This document shows, piece by piece, positions 54,228 to 63,671 of a DNA stretch of 64,000 nucleotides. This DNA comes from Paucibacter sp. B2R-40 (GTDB lineage: Bacteria; Pseudomonadota; Gammaproteobacteria; Burkholderiales; Burkholderiaceae_C): NCBI RefSeq assembly GCF_025717555.1, contig NZ_JAJIRP010000010.1, positions 62,001-126,000 of the forward strand. The letters are read 5' to 3'. Positions within the stretch are counted from its first letter, which is position 1; each line of letters starts with the position of its first letter. The notes below the pieces were generated by a model that was not told the origin of the DNA, made no database searches, and saw only the letters and a program-made list of their open reading frames with translations. A program made the position numbers and the translations under genes.

Positions 54228-55022
54228 ATGCAAAGACGTCACCTGATCGCCATCGCGGCCATCGCCTGCAGCGCCATCGCGGGTTTTAGCGCACAAGCGC
54301 AAGCCGCCGACATCAAGAAAATCCGCATTGGTGTCGAGGGCGCCTACCCGCCCTTCTCCGAAGTGGGCAAGGACGGCAAGGTAATGGGCTTCGAAATCGA
54401 CCTGGCCAATGCCTATTGCGCCGAGATGAAGCTCGCCTGCGAAATGGTGCAGGTGGACTTTGACGGCCTGATCCCCGCCCTGCAAGCGCGCAAGATCGAC
54501 GCCATCATTGCCTCGCTATCGATCACCCCCGATCGCCAGAAGGCTATCGCTTTCTCCAACGCCTACTACAACACACCGGCCCGCTTTGCCGGCAAGGCCG
54601 ACGCCAAGCTGGACTTCACCCCTGCCGGCCTGAAGGGCAAGAAGATCGGTGTGCAGCGTGGCACCATCCATGAGACCTACGCCTCTGCGATCTTCAAGCA
54701 AAGCGAGATCGTGCGCTACGCGACCCAGGACCAGGCCTTTTTGGACCTGAAGTCTGGCCGTATCGACCTGACCCTGGCCGACTTGGTGGCGATTGATCAA
54801 GGCTTTTTGGCCAAGCCGGACGGCAAGGGCTTCGCGCTGATTGGCCCAAGCTACGACGATCCGAAGTATTTCGGCACCGGCTCGGGTGTGGGCATGCGCA
54901 AGGCGGACGAAAAAGTCTTGGGCAAGAAGTTCAATGACGCGATTGCGACGATTGCCGCCAACGGTACCTTCAAGAAGCTCAACGACAAATACTTCCCCTA
55001 CGACCTGGCGCCGAAGAAGTAA
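54228..55022 (+). CDS. Basic amino acid ABC transporter substrate-binding protein (HisJ/ArgT-like)
   Basis: 264 residues with a signal peptide ending AQAAD. Family features are IRIGVEGAYPPFSE, GFEIDLANAYCAEM, DFDGLIPALQARKIDAI and SLSITPDRQKAI. ATG 54228 follows GGAG. It binds lysine/arginine/ornithine or histidine-like ligands for the HisQ, HisM and HisP-type genes downstream. The next gene follows after 53 bases of AT-rich short repeats (GTTAGATAGTTAGTTAG). Confidence 0.93.
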   Translation: MQRRHLIAIAAIACSAIAGFSAQAQAADIKKIRIGVEGAYPPFSEVGKDGKVMGFEIDLANAYCAEMKLACEMVQVDFDGLIPALQARKIDAIIASLSITPDRQKAIAFSNAYYNTPARFAGKADAKLDFTPAGLKGKKIGVQRGTIHETYASAIFKQSEIVRYATQDQAFLDLKSGRIDLTLADLVAIDQGFLAKPDGKGFALIGPSYDDPKYFGTGSGVGMRKADEKVLGKKFNDAIATIAANGTFKKLNDKYFPYDLAPKK

Positions 55023-55075
55023 TTGCTTAGTTTGTTTGTTAGATAGTTAGTTAGTTTGAGATTGAGATAGCGCCG

Positions 55076-55780
55076 ATGGCTTTGCACGGTTTGTTGATTG
55101 ACTTCCTGCCCAGCCTGCTCGAAGGGGCCGGGGTCACGCTCAGCGTGGCCCTGACCTCGATGACGATGGCGATGACGCTGGGCCTGATGGGCGCCCTGGC
55201 TAAATTATCCAAATGGCGCTGGGCGCGCGGCCTGGCCTATCTCTACACCACTTTGATTCGCGGCGTACCCGATCTGGTCTTGATGTTGTTGATCTTCTAC
55301 GGCGGCCAGATCGCCTTGAACGACGCCTTGATGGCGCTGGGCCACGAAGAATACGTGGACATCAACCCCTATGTGGCCGGCGTGCTGACGATTGGCTTCA
55401 TCTTCGGTGCCTACCTGACCGAGGCCTTTCGCGGTGCCTTTTTGGCCGTGCCACCGGGCCAGCGTGAGGCTGGCCTGGCCTTTGGCCTGAGCAATTGGCA
55501 GATTGCCTATCGCATTACCTTGCCGCAGATGTTTCGCCACGCGCTGCCGGGCTTGTCCAACAACTGGTTGGTGCTGATCAAAAGCACGGCCATCGTGTCG
55601 GTGATCGGCCTATCTGATTTGATGACGCGCGGCCAGCAAGCGGCCGGCTCCACTCGTCAGCCGTTCATGTTTTATCTGGCAGTGGCCTTGATCTATTTGC
55701 TCTTCACGACCGCGTCCGAGTTCTTGTTCAGCTGGCTGGAGCGGCGCTTCTCGATCGGCGTGCGAAAGAACGCGCTATGA
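55076..55780 (+). CDS. Basic amino acid ABC transporter permease (HisQ family)
   Basis: 234 residues, five helices. The permease loop reads AYLTEAFRGAFLAVPPGQRE followed by AGLAFGLSNWQ. It forms half of the membrane channel. The stop overlaps the next permease start by 4 bases. Confidence 0.93.
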   Translation: MALHGLLIDFLPSLLEGAGVTLSVALTSMTMAMTLGLMGALAKLSKWRWARGLAYLYTTLIRGVPDLVLMLLIFYGGQIALNDALMALGHEEYVDINPYVAGVLTIGFIFGAYLTEAFRGAFLAVPPGQREAGLAFGLSNWQIAYRITLPQMFRHALPGLSNNWLVLIKSTAIVSVIGLSDLMTRGQQAAGSTRQPFMFYLAVALIYLLFTTASEFLFSWLERRFSIGVRKNAL

Positions 55781-56463
55781 GCCTGGACATCATTTTCGAG
55801 AACCTGCCGCTTTATTTGAGCGGCGCCTGGACGACTTTTCAGTTGCTGCTGGTATCGCTGCTGCTGGGCCTGCTGTTTGCGGTGCCGCTGGGCGTCTTGC
55901 GCAGCTTTCGAGGCAGCCTTGTCTCGCGCGCGGTCTGGGTCTATACCTATGTGTTTCGCGGCACGCCGATGCTGGTGCAACTGTTCCTGATCTATTACGG
56001 CCTGGCCCAATTCGAGTGGGTGCAGCAAAGCTCGCTGTGGCCACTGCTGAGTTCGGCCTGGTTTTGCGCCTGTCTGACCTTCGTGCTCAACACCTGCGCG
56101 TACACGACCGAAATCATTGCGGGCTCGATCAAGGCGCTGCCGTCCGGCGAGATCGAAGCGGCCAAATCCATAGGCATGAGCCGCTGGGTGATGTTTCGCC
56201 GCATCATCCTGCCCTCGGCGCTGCGCCGCTCGCTGCCGGCCTATAGCAATGAAGCGATCTTCATGCTGCACGGCACTTCGCTGGCCAGCATCGTCACCAT
56301 TCTTGACCTGACCGGTGCGGCCAGAGTGGTCAATTCGGCCCACTACATTCCCTTCTCGGCCTTCATCACGGCGGCGGTCTTTTATTTCTTGATGACGCTG
56401 ACGCTGGTGGGCCTGTTCCACAAGGCCGAGGCGCGCTGGCTCAAGCCCTTGATGCCGCGTTGA
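55777..56463 (+). CDS. Basic amino acid ABC transporter permease (HisM family)
   Basis: 228 residues, five helices, with the HisM features VFRGTPMLVQLFLIYYGL and YTTEIIAGSIKALPSGEIEA. It pairs with the HisQ-type permease. The deacylase gene follows after 29 bases. Confidence 0.93.
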   Translation: MSLDIIFENLPLYLSGAWTTFQLLLVSLLLGLLFAVPLGVLRSFRGSLVSRAVWVYTYVFRGTPMLVQLFLIYYGLAQFEWVQQSSLWPLLSSAWFCACLTFVLNTCAYTTEIIAGSIKALPSGEIEAAKSIGMSRWVMFRRIILPSALRRSLPAYSNEAIFMLHGTSLASIVTILDLTGAARVVNSAHYIPFSAFITAAVFYFLMTLTLVGLFHKAEARWLKPLMPR

Positions 56464-56492
56464 AGCGCCGACACAAACTTTTCTTGATTCCG

Positions 56493-57608
56493 ATGCAAAT
56501 CCAAAAACACCTGCTGCTTTCGCCGACGCCCGGCACCCAACGCGAACTGATTTCGCTGCATTACGGCCATGCCGGCGGCCCCAAGGCCTACATCCAAGCA
56601 TCGCTGCATGCCGATGAATTGCCCGGCATGTTGGTCGCTCATCATCTGCGCCTGAAGCTGAACGCGCTGCAAGCAGCCGGCCGCATCGCGGGCGAAATCA
56701 TCTTGGTGCCGATGGCCAACCCGATCGGTCTGTCCCAATATGCTTTGCATATGCATCTGGGCCGTTTTGAGGCCACCAGCGGAGAGAACTTCAACCGCCA
56801 CTACCCCGACCAGATCGAAGCCGCAGCGCTGGCGGCAGAGCCTCAGCTGAACGCCGATGCGGCCCATAACGTGCAGATTTTGCGGCAGGAGTTGAAAAAA
56901 GCCGTCAACGCAGCGCTGGCCGATACCGAGCTGAAGTCGCTGCGCCGCACGCTGATGGCGCTGTCCTGCGACGCCGACATCGTGCTCGACCTGCATTGCG
57001 ACGCGCAGGCCGTGATGCATCTGTATACCGAGACCCCTTGCTGGCCCGAATGCGAGGCGCTGGCCGCTTACCTCGGCGCTCGCGTGACGCTGCTGGCGCA
57101 AGACTCGGGCGACAACCCCTTTGACGAGGCCTGTTCGCAGGTCTGGTGGAAATGGGCCCAGCGCTTCCAAGGCCGCTTCCCCATCCCGCAAGCTTGCCTG
57201 GCGGTCACGGTGGAGTTGCGCGGCGCAGCCGATGTCGAGCATGGCATGGCCGAGGCGGATGCGCAAAACATCATCGACTTCCTGGCCCACCGCGGTCTGA
57301 TCAGCGGCGATGTGCCCGCCATGCCGGCAGCCGTGGGCGACGCCCGCCCGCTGGCCGGCTGCATGCCGATCAAAGCGGAGACGGCCGGCTTGCTGACCTT
57401 CCTGCGCCAGGCCGGTGAGACGGTCGCCGCCGGCGATGTGTTGGCGCATGTGATCTGCCCGCTGACGGCGCAGGTGAGCGAGCTCAAAAGCCCCGTCGAC
57501 GGCCTGTTTTTTGCACGCGATTTCGTGCGCTTCGCCAGCGCCGGCATGAAGGTCGGCAAGGTCGCTGGGCGCGAGGCCTTGCGTACCGGCAAATTATTGG
57601 GTGCATGA
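56493..57608 (+). CDS. Succinylglutamate desuccinylase/aspartoacylase family (M14) zinc hydrolase
   Basis: 371 residues from ATG 56493; a TTG at 56460 is less likely. Zinc ligands are His and Glu in [11 protein letters not shown] and His in [10 protein letters not shown], and a Glu in [14 protein letters not shown] fits the catalytic site. Its position between the permease and ATPase genes of an amino acid importer suggests it cleaves an N-acylated or amide form of the imported amino acid. It is not the ast-pathway AstE by context, as no ast genes are near. Confidence 0.88.
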   Translation: MQIQKHLLLSPTPGTQRELISLHYGHAGGPKAYIQASLHADELPGMLVAHHLRLKLNALQAAGRIAGEIILVPMANPIGLSQYALHMHLGRFEATSGENFNRHYPDQIEAAALAAEPQLNADAAHNVQILRQELKKAVNAALADTELKSLRRTLMALSCDADIVLDLHCDAQAVMHLYTETPCWPECEALAAYLGARVTLLAQDSGDNPFDEACSQVWWKWAQRFQGRFPIPQACLAVTVELRGAADVEHGMAEADAQNIIDFLAHRGLISGDVPAMPAAVGDARPLAGCMPIKAETAGLLTFLRQAGETVAAGDVLAHVICPLTAQVSELKSPVDGLFFARDFVRFASAGMKVGKVAGREALRTGKLLGA

Positions 57609-57609
57609 G

Positions 57610-58380
57610 ATGTCCGAAGCCAGTCTGATTGTCGAAAACCTGCACAAACGCTACGGCGACCGGGTGGTGCTCAAAGGCGTCTCCCTGTCGGCAAAGACCG
57701 GCGATGTGATCACCTTGATCGGGTCAAGCGGCTCGGGCAAAAGCACTTTTTTGCGCTGCTTGAATTTGCTGGAGCAGCCGTTTGAGGGCAAGCTTTCACT
57801 CGCCGGCGAGGAGCTAAAGCTCATACCTGACCGTGACGGCAGCCTGAAGGCCGCTGACGCCAAACAGCTGCAGCGCTGGCGCTCGCGCTTGGCCATGGTG
57901 TTCCAGAACTTCAACCTCTGGGGCCACCGCACGGTGCTGGAGAACGTCATCGAGGCGCCGGTTTACGTGCTGGGTGTGCCCAAGGCGGAGGCGATTGCCA
58001 AGGCCGAGGCCTTGCTGGCGCGGGTTGGCGTGTCGCACCGCAAAGACGCTTACCCGGCGCAGCTGTCTGGCGGCGAACAGCAGCGCGTGGCGATTGCGCG
58101 TGCCTTGGCGGTCGAGCCCGAGGTGATGCTGTTTGACGAGCCGACCTCGGCGCTGGACCCCGAGTTGGTCGGCGAGGTACTCAAGGTGATGCGCGACCTG
58201 GCGGCCGAGGGCCGCACGATGATCGTCGTCACGCATGAGATGGGTTTTGCCCGCGAGGTCTCGAACTACACGATGTTCTTGCACCAGGGCCGGGTCGAAG
58301 AAGAAGGTGACCCGCGTGAAGTTCTGGTCAGGCCACAAAGCCCGCGTCTGCAGCAGTTCCTCAGCGGCGGGCTCAAATAG
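57610..58380 (+). CDS. Basic amino acid ABC transporter ATP-binding protein (HisP family)
   Basis: 256 residues from ATG 57610, one base after the deacylase stop. Walker A is GSSGSGKST, signature [15 protein letters not shown], Walker [15 protein letters not shown], switch His in [11 protein letters not shown]. The 20-residue insert after Walker A ([17 protein letters not shown]) is typical of HisP. It powers the importer and ends the operon. Confidence 0.95.
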   Translation: MSEASLIVENLHKRYGDRVVLKGVSLSAKTGDVITLIGSSGSGKSTFLRCLNLLEQPFEGKLSLAGEELKLIPDRDGSLKAADAKQLQRWRSRLAMVFQNFNLWGHRTVLENVIEAPVYVLGVPKAEAIAKAEALLARVGVSHRKDAYPAQLSGGEQQRVAIARALAVEPEVMLFDEPTSALDPELVGEVLKVMRDLAAEGRTMIVVTHEMGFAREVSNYTMFLHQGRVEEEGDPREVLVRPQSPRLQQFLSGGLK

Positions 58381-58396
58381 CGCTGCTGCCGGCTCT

Positions 58397-59116
58397 TCAG
58401 TTCTTGCCGTCTGAGCGCAAGACCTCCAGCACCTCGGAGCGAAACTCGCGCTGGTAGAGGATGAAGATCACGCCGCCGGTCGCTGCCAAGAAAGCCCAGG
58501 GCGAGAAGAACCAGGCGACGACGGCGAATGACAGGTAGTAAGAGCGCAGGCCATCGTTGAAGGTTTCGGCCGCCAGGCCCATCACGCGGCCGGCGCGGTC
58601 GGCGAAATCCTCGCGCGAGGCCTCGCCGCGCTCAAAGATAAGGTAATCCGGCGCTGCACCCACCAGCAGCGCGCCGAAGGTGTATTGCCGCATGCTCCAG
58701 GTGAAGCGAAAAAAAGCGTAGACAAAGATCGCCGTCAGCAACACCAGCTTGAGCTCGAAAACCAGCTCCGAAGTGCGCGCTGCGAAGGGCAAATCGGCCA
58801 CCATCGCGGAGGCTTTTTCACCCGCGCCCAACATGGCCAGCAAGCCGCCGATGATCAGAATCGTCGTGGACGCAAAGAAGGACGGGCTAGTGGACAAGTT
58901 CTGCACCACCACGCCGTCCACCACCCGCACCTCACGGAACGTGGCCCTGTACATCCAGCGCCAACGTTCCCGGTTGGTGGCAGCCAGCAGCGAGCCATCA
59001 AAGTGCGAGCGCCGGCTCGCGAACTTGACATAGGCCAGCCAGCAAGTGAAAAACCCCAGCAAGGCCAACCAATCGATCAAGGGCAAGAAGGCAAGGACTT
59101 TCAGCATCTCTTTCAT
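58397..59116 (-). CDS. DUF599 domain-containing membrane protein
   Basis: 239 residues from ATG 59116 (MKEMLKVLAFLPLIDWL). About four helices; DUF599 features include SRRSHFDGSLLAATNRERW, SFFASTTILIIGGLLAML and ETFNDGLRSYYLSFAVVAWF. Function unknown. It is read in the same direction as pirin, 33 bases downstream of it. Confidence 0.88.
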   Translation of the reverse strand: MKEMLKVLAFLPLIDWLALLGFFTCWLAYVKFASRRSHFDGSLLAATNRERWRWMYRATFREVRVVDGVVVQNLSTSPSFFASTTILIIGGLLAMLGAGEKASAMVADLPFAARTSELVFELKLVLLTAIFVYAFFRFTWSMRQYTFGALLVGAAPDYLIFERGEASREDFADRAGRVMGLAAETFNDGLRSYYLSFAVVAWFFSPWAFLAATGGVIFILYQREFRSEVLEVLRSDGKN

Positions 59117-59149
59117 GGGTGGCAAATTGGGGTCTCGGAGCTGCGCATA

Positions 59150-59863
59150 TTAAGCCGCTAAATCAAACACCAGCAACTCGGCGTCCTCGCCGGCTTCAAT
59201 CAGCAGCTTGCTTTCTTGAGTCAGTTGCAAGGCATCGCCCGCCTGTAGCCGCTGGCCATTGACGCTCAAGCTGCCACGCACCAGATGCACATAGGCGATG
59301 CGTCCGGTCGCCAGCGCCAACTCGGCCTGCTCCTGCGCGTCAAACAAGCCGGCATAAAGCCTGGCGTCGGCATTCAGTGTCACCGAACCCTGCTCGCCAT
59401 TGTCCGAGGCAATCAGGCGCAAGCGACCCCGCTTCTCACTCGGCGCGAAATGCAATTGTTCATAGCTGGGCGCCACGCCGAGCCGGTCCGGTTGAATCCA
59501 GATCTGCAAAAAATGCGTGGTCTGCCCCTGGGCATGGTTGAACTCGCTATGGCGCACGCCGCTGCCCGCGCTCATGCGCTGCACATCACCGGGCTTGATC
59601 ACACCTGGGCCAGATGGTGCATCGCCAATGCTGTCCTTGTGCGCCAGCTCACCGGACAGCACATAGCTGATGATTTCCATATCACGGTGGCCGTGAGTGC
59701 CAAAGCCGGTGCCTGCCGCGATGCGGTCTTCGTTGATGACACGCAACGCGCCAAAGCCCATGCGTTTCTCGTTCACATAGTCGGCAAAGGAGAAGCTGTG
59801 GAACGACTTCAACCAGCCATGATCGGCATAACCGCGTTGTGATGATTTGATCAGTTCAAGCAT
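59150..59863 (-). CDS. Pirin family protein (YhhW-like)
   Basis: 237 residues, bicupin. The metal site is HGHRDMEIISYV with HSEFNH further on. YhhW-type pirins have quercetin 2,3-dioxygenase activity in vitro; their cellular role is unclear. The gene is divergent from a LysR regulator, with 147 bases between, a common arrangement. Confidence 0.93.
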   Translation of the reverse strand: MLELIKSSQRGYADHGWLKSFHSFSFADYVNEKRMGFGALRVINEDRIAAGTGFGTHGHRDMEIISYVLSGELAHKDSIGDAPSGPGVIKPGDVQRMSAGSGVRHSEFNHAQGQTTHFLQIWIQPDRLGVAPSYEQLHFAPSEKRGRLRLIASDNGEQGSVTLNADARLYAGLFDAQEQAELALATGRIAYVHLVRGSLSVNGQRLQAGDALQLTQESKLLIEAGEDAELLVFDLAA

Positions 59864-60010
59864 TTTGATTCGACTCCTGAGGCTTAACCCACCGCATTGG
59901 TAGGCAGGTCTTCACTGTAAAAGCGACGAGCCAGGCCATCGCCCAGCCCGCTTGATGCCACCATTCAAATAAGATGAAGCTCCACGCTCGAATCCAAACC
60001 TAAGTACCGC

Positions 60011-60997
60011 ATGCAGACTTCCGAAAAACGCCGTGCGCTGACGCCCGAGGCGCTGATCATGATGGACACCATCGCCCGCAGCGGCAGCTTCGCGGCGGCC
60101 GCGCGCGAAATGGGCAAGGTGCCTTCGGCGCTGACCTATAGCGTGCGGCAGTTGGAGGAGGCGCTGGATGTACTGCTGTTCGACCGCCGCTCGCGCCAAG
60201 CCGAGTTGACCGCAGCCGGCCAAGAGCTGCTGCTGGAAGGCCGGCGCTTGCTGGTGGAAATTGACGCCGTCGCCAACCGGGTGCGCCGCATCGCCACCGG
60301 CTGGGAGAGCGAGTTGACCATTGCCGTCGATGACGCCGTTGCCCGCCGCGCCTTGTTCGATTTGATGGAGGCTTTCTACCAATTGCCGGCTGGGCTGGAA
60401 GGCAGCGAAAAGGGGCCACCGACCCGGCTGAAGCTGCGTGTCGAAGTTCTATCCGGCACCTGGGAGGCCTTGATCTCGGGCCAGGCTGACCTGGCCATAG
60501 GCACCTCGGCCCAGCCGCCCGGTGCTGCCGTGCATTGCGAAGCGATGGGCGAGATGGAAATGGTCTTCTGCGTCGCACCCCATCACCCCTTGGCTGGTGC
60601 TGCGGAGCCCCTGCCCGCGACCACCATGGCCAGCCACCGCATCATTGCCGTGGCCGACACCGCGCGCAGCCTCACGCCAATGACCATAGGCGTGATGCCC
60701 GGCCAGGAGGTGCTGACCCTGCCCTCGATGGCCGCCAAGCTTGAAGCCTTGTTGCGCGGCATGGGCTGCGGCAGCATGCCGCTGGAGATGGTGCGCCGCC
60801 ATGTCGAGGCCGGCCGCCTCGTCATCAAAGAGCTCGCGACGGGCCGGCGCATCTTTCCGCTGCATTACTCCTGGCGTAACACCTCGGCCGCCGGCGGTCA
60901 GCCGCCTGGCCGAGCCTTGGCTTGGTGGTTGGAGCAATTGCAAAGTCCGACCACGCGGCGCGCTTTGCTGGAGCAGCATGCCGGTTTGATCTTGTGA
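60011..60997 (+). CDS. LysR family transcriptional regulator divergent from pirin
   Basis: 328 residues. The helix-turn-helix is at residues 14-70 ([36 protein letters not shown]). The effector domain follows from about 95 ([20 protein letters not shown]). It probably controls the pirin gene. The stop overlaps the gluQ start as GTGA. Confidence 0.93.
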   Translation: MQTSEKRRALTPEALIMMDTIARSGSFAAAAREMGKVPSALTYSVRQLEEALDVLLFDRRSRQAELTAAGQELLLEGRRLLVEIDAVANRVRRIATGWESELTIAVDDAVARRALFDLMEAFYQLPAGLEGSEKGPPTRLKLRVEVLSGTWEALISGQADLAIGTSAQPPGAAVHCEAMGEMEMVFCVAPHHPLAGAAEPLPATTMASHRIIAVADTARSLTPMTIGVMPGQEVLTLPSMAAKLEALLRGMGCGSMPLEMVRRHVEAGRLVIKELATGRRIFPLHYSWRNTSAAGGQPPGRALAWWLEQLQSPTTRRALLEQHAGLIL

Positions 60998-61953
60998 GCG
61001 CGCTGCAGAGCGATGCATTGGGCATGTACGTCGGCCGCTTTGCCCCCTCGCCTACCGGCCCGCTGCACGCCGGCTCCTTGGTTGCTGCCTTGGCCAGCTG
61101 GCTGGATGCACGCGCGCACGGCGGGCGTTGGTTGATCCGCATTGAGGATGTGGACGGGCCGCGTTGCCCGCCCGGCCTTGACCGCGTGATCCTCGATCAA
61201 CTGGCGCAATGTGGCCTGCACCCCGATGAGCCGCCGCTCTGGCAGTCCGCGCGCGGCGCGCTGTATGAGCAGGCCCTGGCCACGCTGCAGAACAGCGGCT
61301 GGGCTTACGGCTGCGCCTGCTCACGCAAACAAATCAGCGATGCGCTGCAGGCGCTGGGCGTGAGCAGCGAACGCCATGGCGAACTGGTCTACCCCGGCAC
61401 TTGCCGCGCTGGCCTGCAAGGCCGCACAGCCCGGGCCTGGCGCCTGCGCAGCACGGCCGAGTTGGCTGGCACGCAAGACCTGACCCTAACCTGGCATGAC
61501 CGGCGCCTGGGCGCGCAGACGCAGAACCTGAGCCGGGAGGTCGGCGACTTTGTGCTCAAACGCGCCGACGGCCTGTGGGCCTATCAGCTCGCCGTCGTTG
61601 TTGACGACGCAGCCCAGGACGTTACCGACATCGTGCGCGGCGCCGACCTGGCCGACAACACACCGCGCCAGATCAGGCTGCAGCAGTTGCTCGGCCTGCC
61701 CACCCCGCGCTATCTGCACACGCCGCTGGTGCTGGGCGCCGACGGCAACAAGCTGTCCAAACAAAATGGCGCGGCAGCGCTTGAGCTCCGGGATGCTGCA
61801 TTGGCCCTGCGTTTGGCAGCAAGCTCGCTCGGTTTGGCGATCGAGGGCCAGACCGTGGCCGAGGTCTTGGCGCAGGCCGTCACGGGCTGGCGAGTCGCAT
61901 TTGGTGGCATGATGCCGGCCACGGAACCGGCGAATTTACCGGCACGGCATTAA
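60994..61953 (+). CDS. gluQ: Glutamyl-Q tRNA(Asp) synthetase
   Basis: 319 residues if GTG 60994 is used (overlapping the LysR stop); ATG 61024 ([18 protein letters not shown]) is the alternative. The HIGH-type motif is HAGS, and NKLSKQNG replaces KMSKS. Zinc ligands are Cys-x-Cys in GCACSRKQ and Cys in YPGTCRAG. It attaches glutamate to queuosine in tRNA(Asp). It lacks an anticodon-binding domain, as expected for GluQRS. Confidence 0.94.
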   Translation: MSALQSDALGMYVGRFAPSPTGPLHAGSLVAALASWLDARAHGGRWLIRIEDVDGPRCPPGLDRVILDQLAQCGLHPDEPPLWQSARGALYEQALATLQNSGWAYGCACSRKQISDALQALGVSSERHGELVYPGTCRAGLQGRTARAWRLRSTAELAGTQDLTLTWHDRRLGAQTQNLSREVGDFVLKRADGLWAYQLAVVVDDAAQDVTDIVRGADLADNTPRQIRLQQLLGLPTPRYLHTPLVLGADGNKLSKQNGAAALELRDAALALRLAASSLGLAIEGQTVAEVLAQAVTGWRVAFGGMMPATEPANLPARH

Positions 61954-61972
61954 CACAGGAAGGATTTTCAAC

Positions 61973-62695
61973 ATGATCACCACCCCAAGCGGCCTGCAGA
62001 TCGACGACACCGTTGAGGGCACAGGCGCGGTCGCCAAGTCCGGACACGATGTGTCGGTGCATTACACCGGCTGGTTGTTCAAAGACGGCGTCAAAGGCGT
62101 CAAGTTCGACTCCAGCAAGGACCGCGGTCAGCCCTTCAAGTTCGAACTCGACGGCGGTATGGTCATCCGGGGCTGGGACGAAGGCGTACAAGGCATGAAG
62201 ATTGGCGGCAGCCGCACCTTGGTCATTCCTCCCGAGCTGGGCTATGGCGCACGTGGCGCCGGTGGCGCGATTCCGCCCAATGCCACGCTGATTTTCGAAG
62301 TCGAGCTGCTGGGCTTAAGCGGCGGCGAAACTGCCGTCGAGCTGAACCTGACGACCAATCCAAGCGGTCTGCAGTTTGAGGACACCGAAGTCGGCACAGG
62401 CCTGGAGGCCAAGGCCGGCCAGCGCGTCACCGTGCATTACACCGGCTGGTTGTTCAAGAATGGCAACAAGGGCAAGAAGTTCGACTCCAGCAAGGACCGC
62501 GGCGACCCCTTCCGCTTTGCGCTGGGCGGCGGCGAAGTGATTCGCGGCTGGGACGAAGGCGTGCAAGGCATGAAGGTCGGCGGCACGCGCATGCTGGTGA
62601 TCCCGGCCGATATGGGCTACGGCGCACGCGGCGCCGGCGGCGTGATTCCGCCCAACGCGACGCTGCTGTTTGAAGTGGAATTGCTGGCGGTCTAA
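61973..62695 (+). CDS. Tandem-domain FKBP-type peptidyl-prolyl isomerase
   Basis: 240 residues made of two complete FKBP domains (about 1-117 and 124-240), no signal peptide. Each half has VHYTGWLFK, KFDSSKDRG, VIRGWDEGVQGMK, GYGARGAGG and IPPNATL. Close relatives are usually single domains of about 115 residues, so this is an internal duplication. DNA identity between halves is high in places (both have a shared 26-base run at about 62101 and 62477). It is cytoplasmic and assists protein folding. ATG 61973 has AGGAAGG upstream. Confidence 0.93.
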   Translation: MITTPSGLQIDDTVEGTGAVAKSGHDVSVHYTGWLFKDGVKGVKFDSSKDRGQPFKFELDGGMVIRGWDEGVQGMKIGGSRTLVIPPELGYGARGAGGAIPPNATLIFEVELLGLSGGETAVELNLTTNPSGLQFEDTEVGTGLEAKAGQRVTVHYTGWLFKNGNKGKKFDSSKDRGDPFRFALGGGEVIRGWDEGVQGMKVGGTRMLVIPADMGYGARGAGGVIPPNATLLFEVELLAV

Positions 62696-62702
62696 GCGCC
62701 CT

Positions 62703-62723
62703 GGCCTCGCCCAGCGCGAGGCC
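62703..62723 (+). terminator. Hairpin between the FKBP and LysR genes
   Basis: GGCCTCGC (62703-62710) and GCGAGGCC (62716-62723) form an 8-bp perfect stem with loop CCAGC, followed only by GTTTC. It lies 7 bases after the FKBP stop and ends 5 bases before the LysR start. It may be a weak terminator or limit LysR translation. Confidence 0.5.
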
Positions 62724-62728
62724 GTTTC

Positions 62729-63646
62729 ATGCGCAGAAATCTTCAACATCATCTGAGCGGCCTGCGTTTTTTCGAGGCGGCTGCACGTCAGCTGTCCTTT
62801 ACCCGCGCGGCGCAGGAGTTATGCGTGACGCAGGCTGCGGTCAGCCATCAGGTGCGCGCGCTGGAGGCGGCCTTGGCCCTGCAGCTGTTCGAGCGGCGCC
62901 CGCGCCAAGTCAGCTTGACCGCTGCCGGCACCCGTTTGCTGGACGTTTTGTCCAGCAGCTTTGACCGCATTGAGCAGGTCTTGGCAGAGTTGAAGCAGCA
63001 AAGCAGCAGCCTTCAACTGGCCGTGACGCCGTCTTTTTCGAGCCGCTGGCTGATGCCCAGGCTGCCCACTTTCTGGGACGCCCACCCCGAGATCGAGCTG
63101 CATCTGCACCACACGGCGCAAGGCGATGCGCTGGCGCGCGGTATGGTGGACGCGGCCATTGTCTGGACCAGCGCAACACCCAACAAACCGGAGCGCGGCT
63201 GGGCACAGCGCTTGTTCGGCACGCGGCTGAGCCCGGTGTGTGCGCCGGGCCTGGCGCGGCCCGAGCACCCACTGAGCGAGCCGCAGGCGCTGGCGCATTA
63301 CCCCTTGCTGCATGAAGACAGCTTTGTTGACTGGCAGCGCTGGATGAACGCCGCCCAGGTCAAGGCCGCGCGAGTCGAGAGCGGCCCGGTCATCGATGAC
63401 AGCAATGCCTTGTTGATGGCCGCGATGGGCGGGCGCGGCGTCGCCCTGGGCCGGCTGGCCCTGGTCGAGGACGATTTGCGCAGCGGCCGATTGATCCGCC
63501 CGTTTGCGCAGAGCATCGAAGCCGACGGTGCCTACTGGTTGATCACCTCCAGCGCCATCGCCGAGCAGCCGCGATTCAAGGCACTGGCGGCTTTTCTACA
63601 GTCACAAGCCCAGGCCCAGGCCCAAGCTGCAAGCCAGTCAGACTGA
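62729..63646 (+). CDS. LysR family transcriptional regulator (GcvA-like)
   Basis: 305 residues. The helix-turn-helix is GLRFFEAAARQLSFTRAAQE to VSHQVRALEAALALQLFER. The effector domain has LQLAVTPSFSSRWLMPRLPT, as in GcvA relatives. It ends in Ala/Gln repeats (QAQAQAQAASQSD). The target is unknown; the convergent cupin gene is a neighbour. Confidence 0.93.
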   Translation: MRRNLQHHLSGLRFFEAAARQLSFTRAAQELCVTQAAVSHQVRALEAALALQLFERRPRQVSLTAAGTRLLDVLSSSFDRIEQVLAELKQQSSSLQLAVTPSFSSRWLMPRLPTFWDAHPEIELHLHHTAQGDALARGMVDAAIVWTSATPNKPERGWAQRLFGTRLSPVCAPGLARPEHPLSEPQALAHYPLLHEDSFVDWQRWMNAAQVKAARVESGPVIDDSNALLMAAMGGRGVALGRLALVEDDLRSGRLIRPFAQSIEADGAYWLITSSAIAEQPRFKALAAFLQSQAQAQAQAASQSD

Positions 63647-63671
63647 GCCCAAGCCTCCTGAGCGCATCAGC

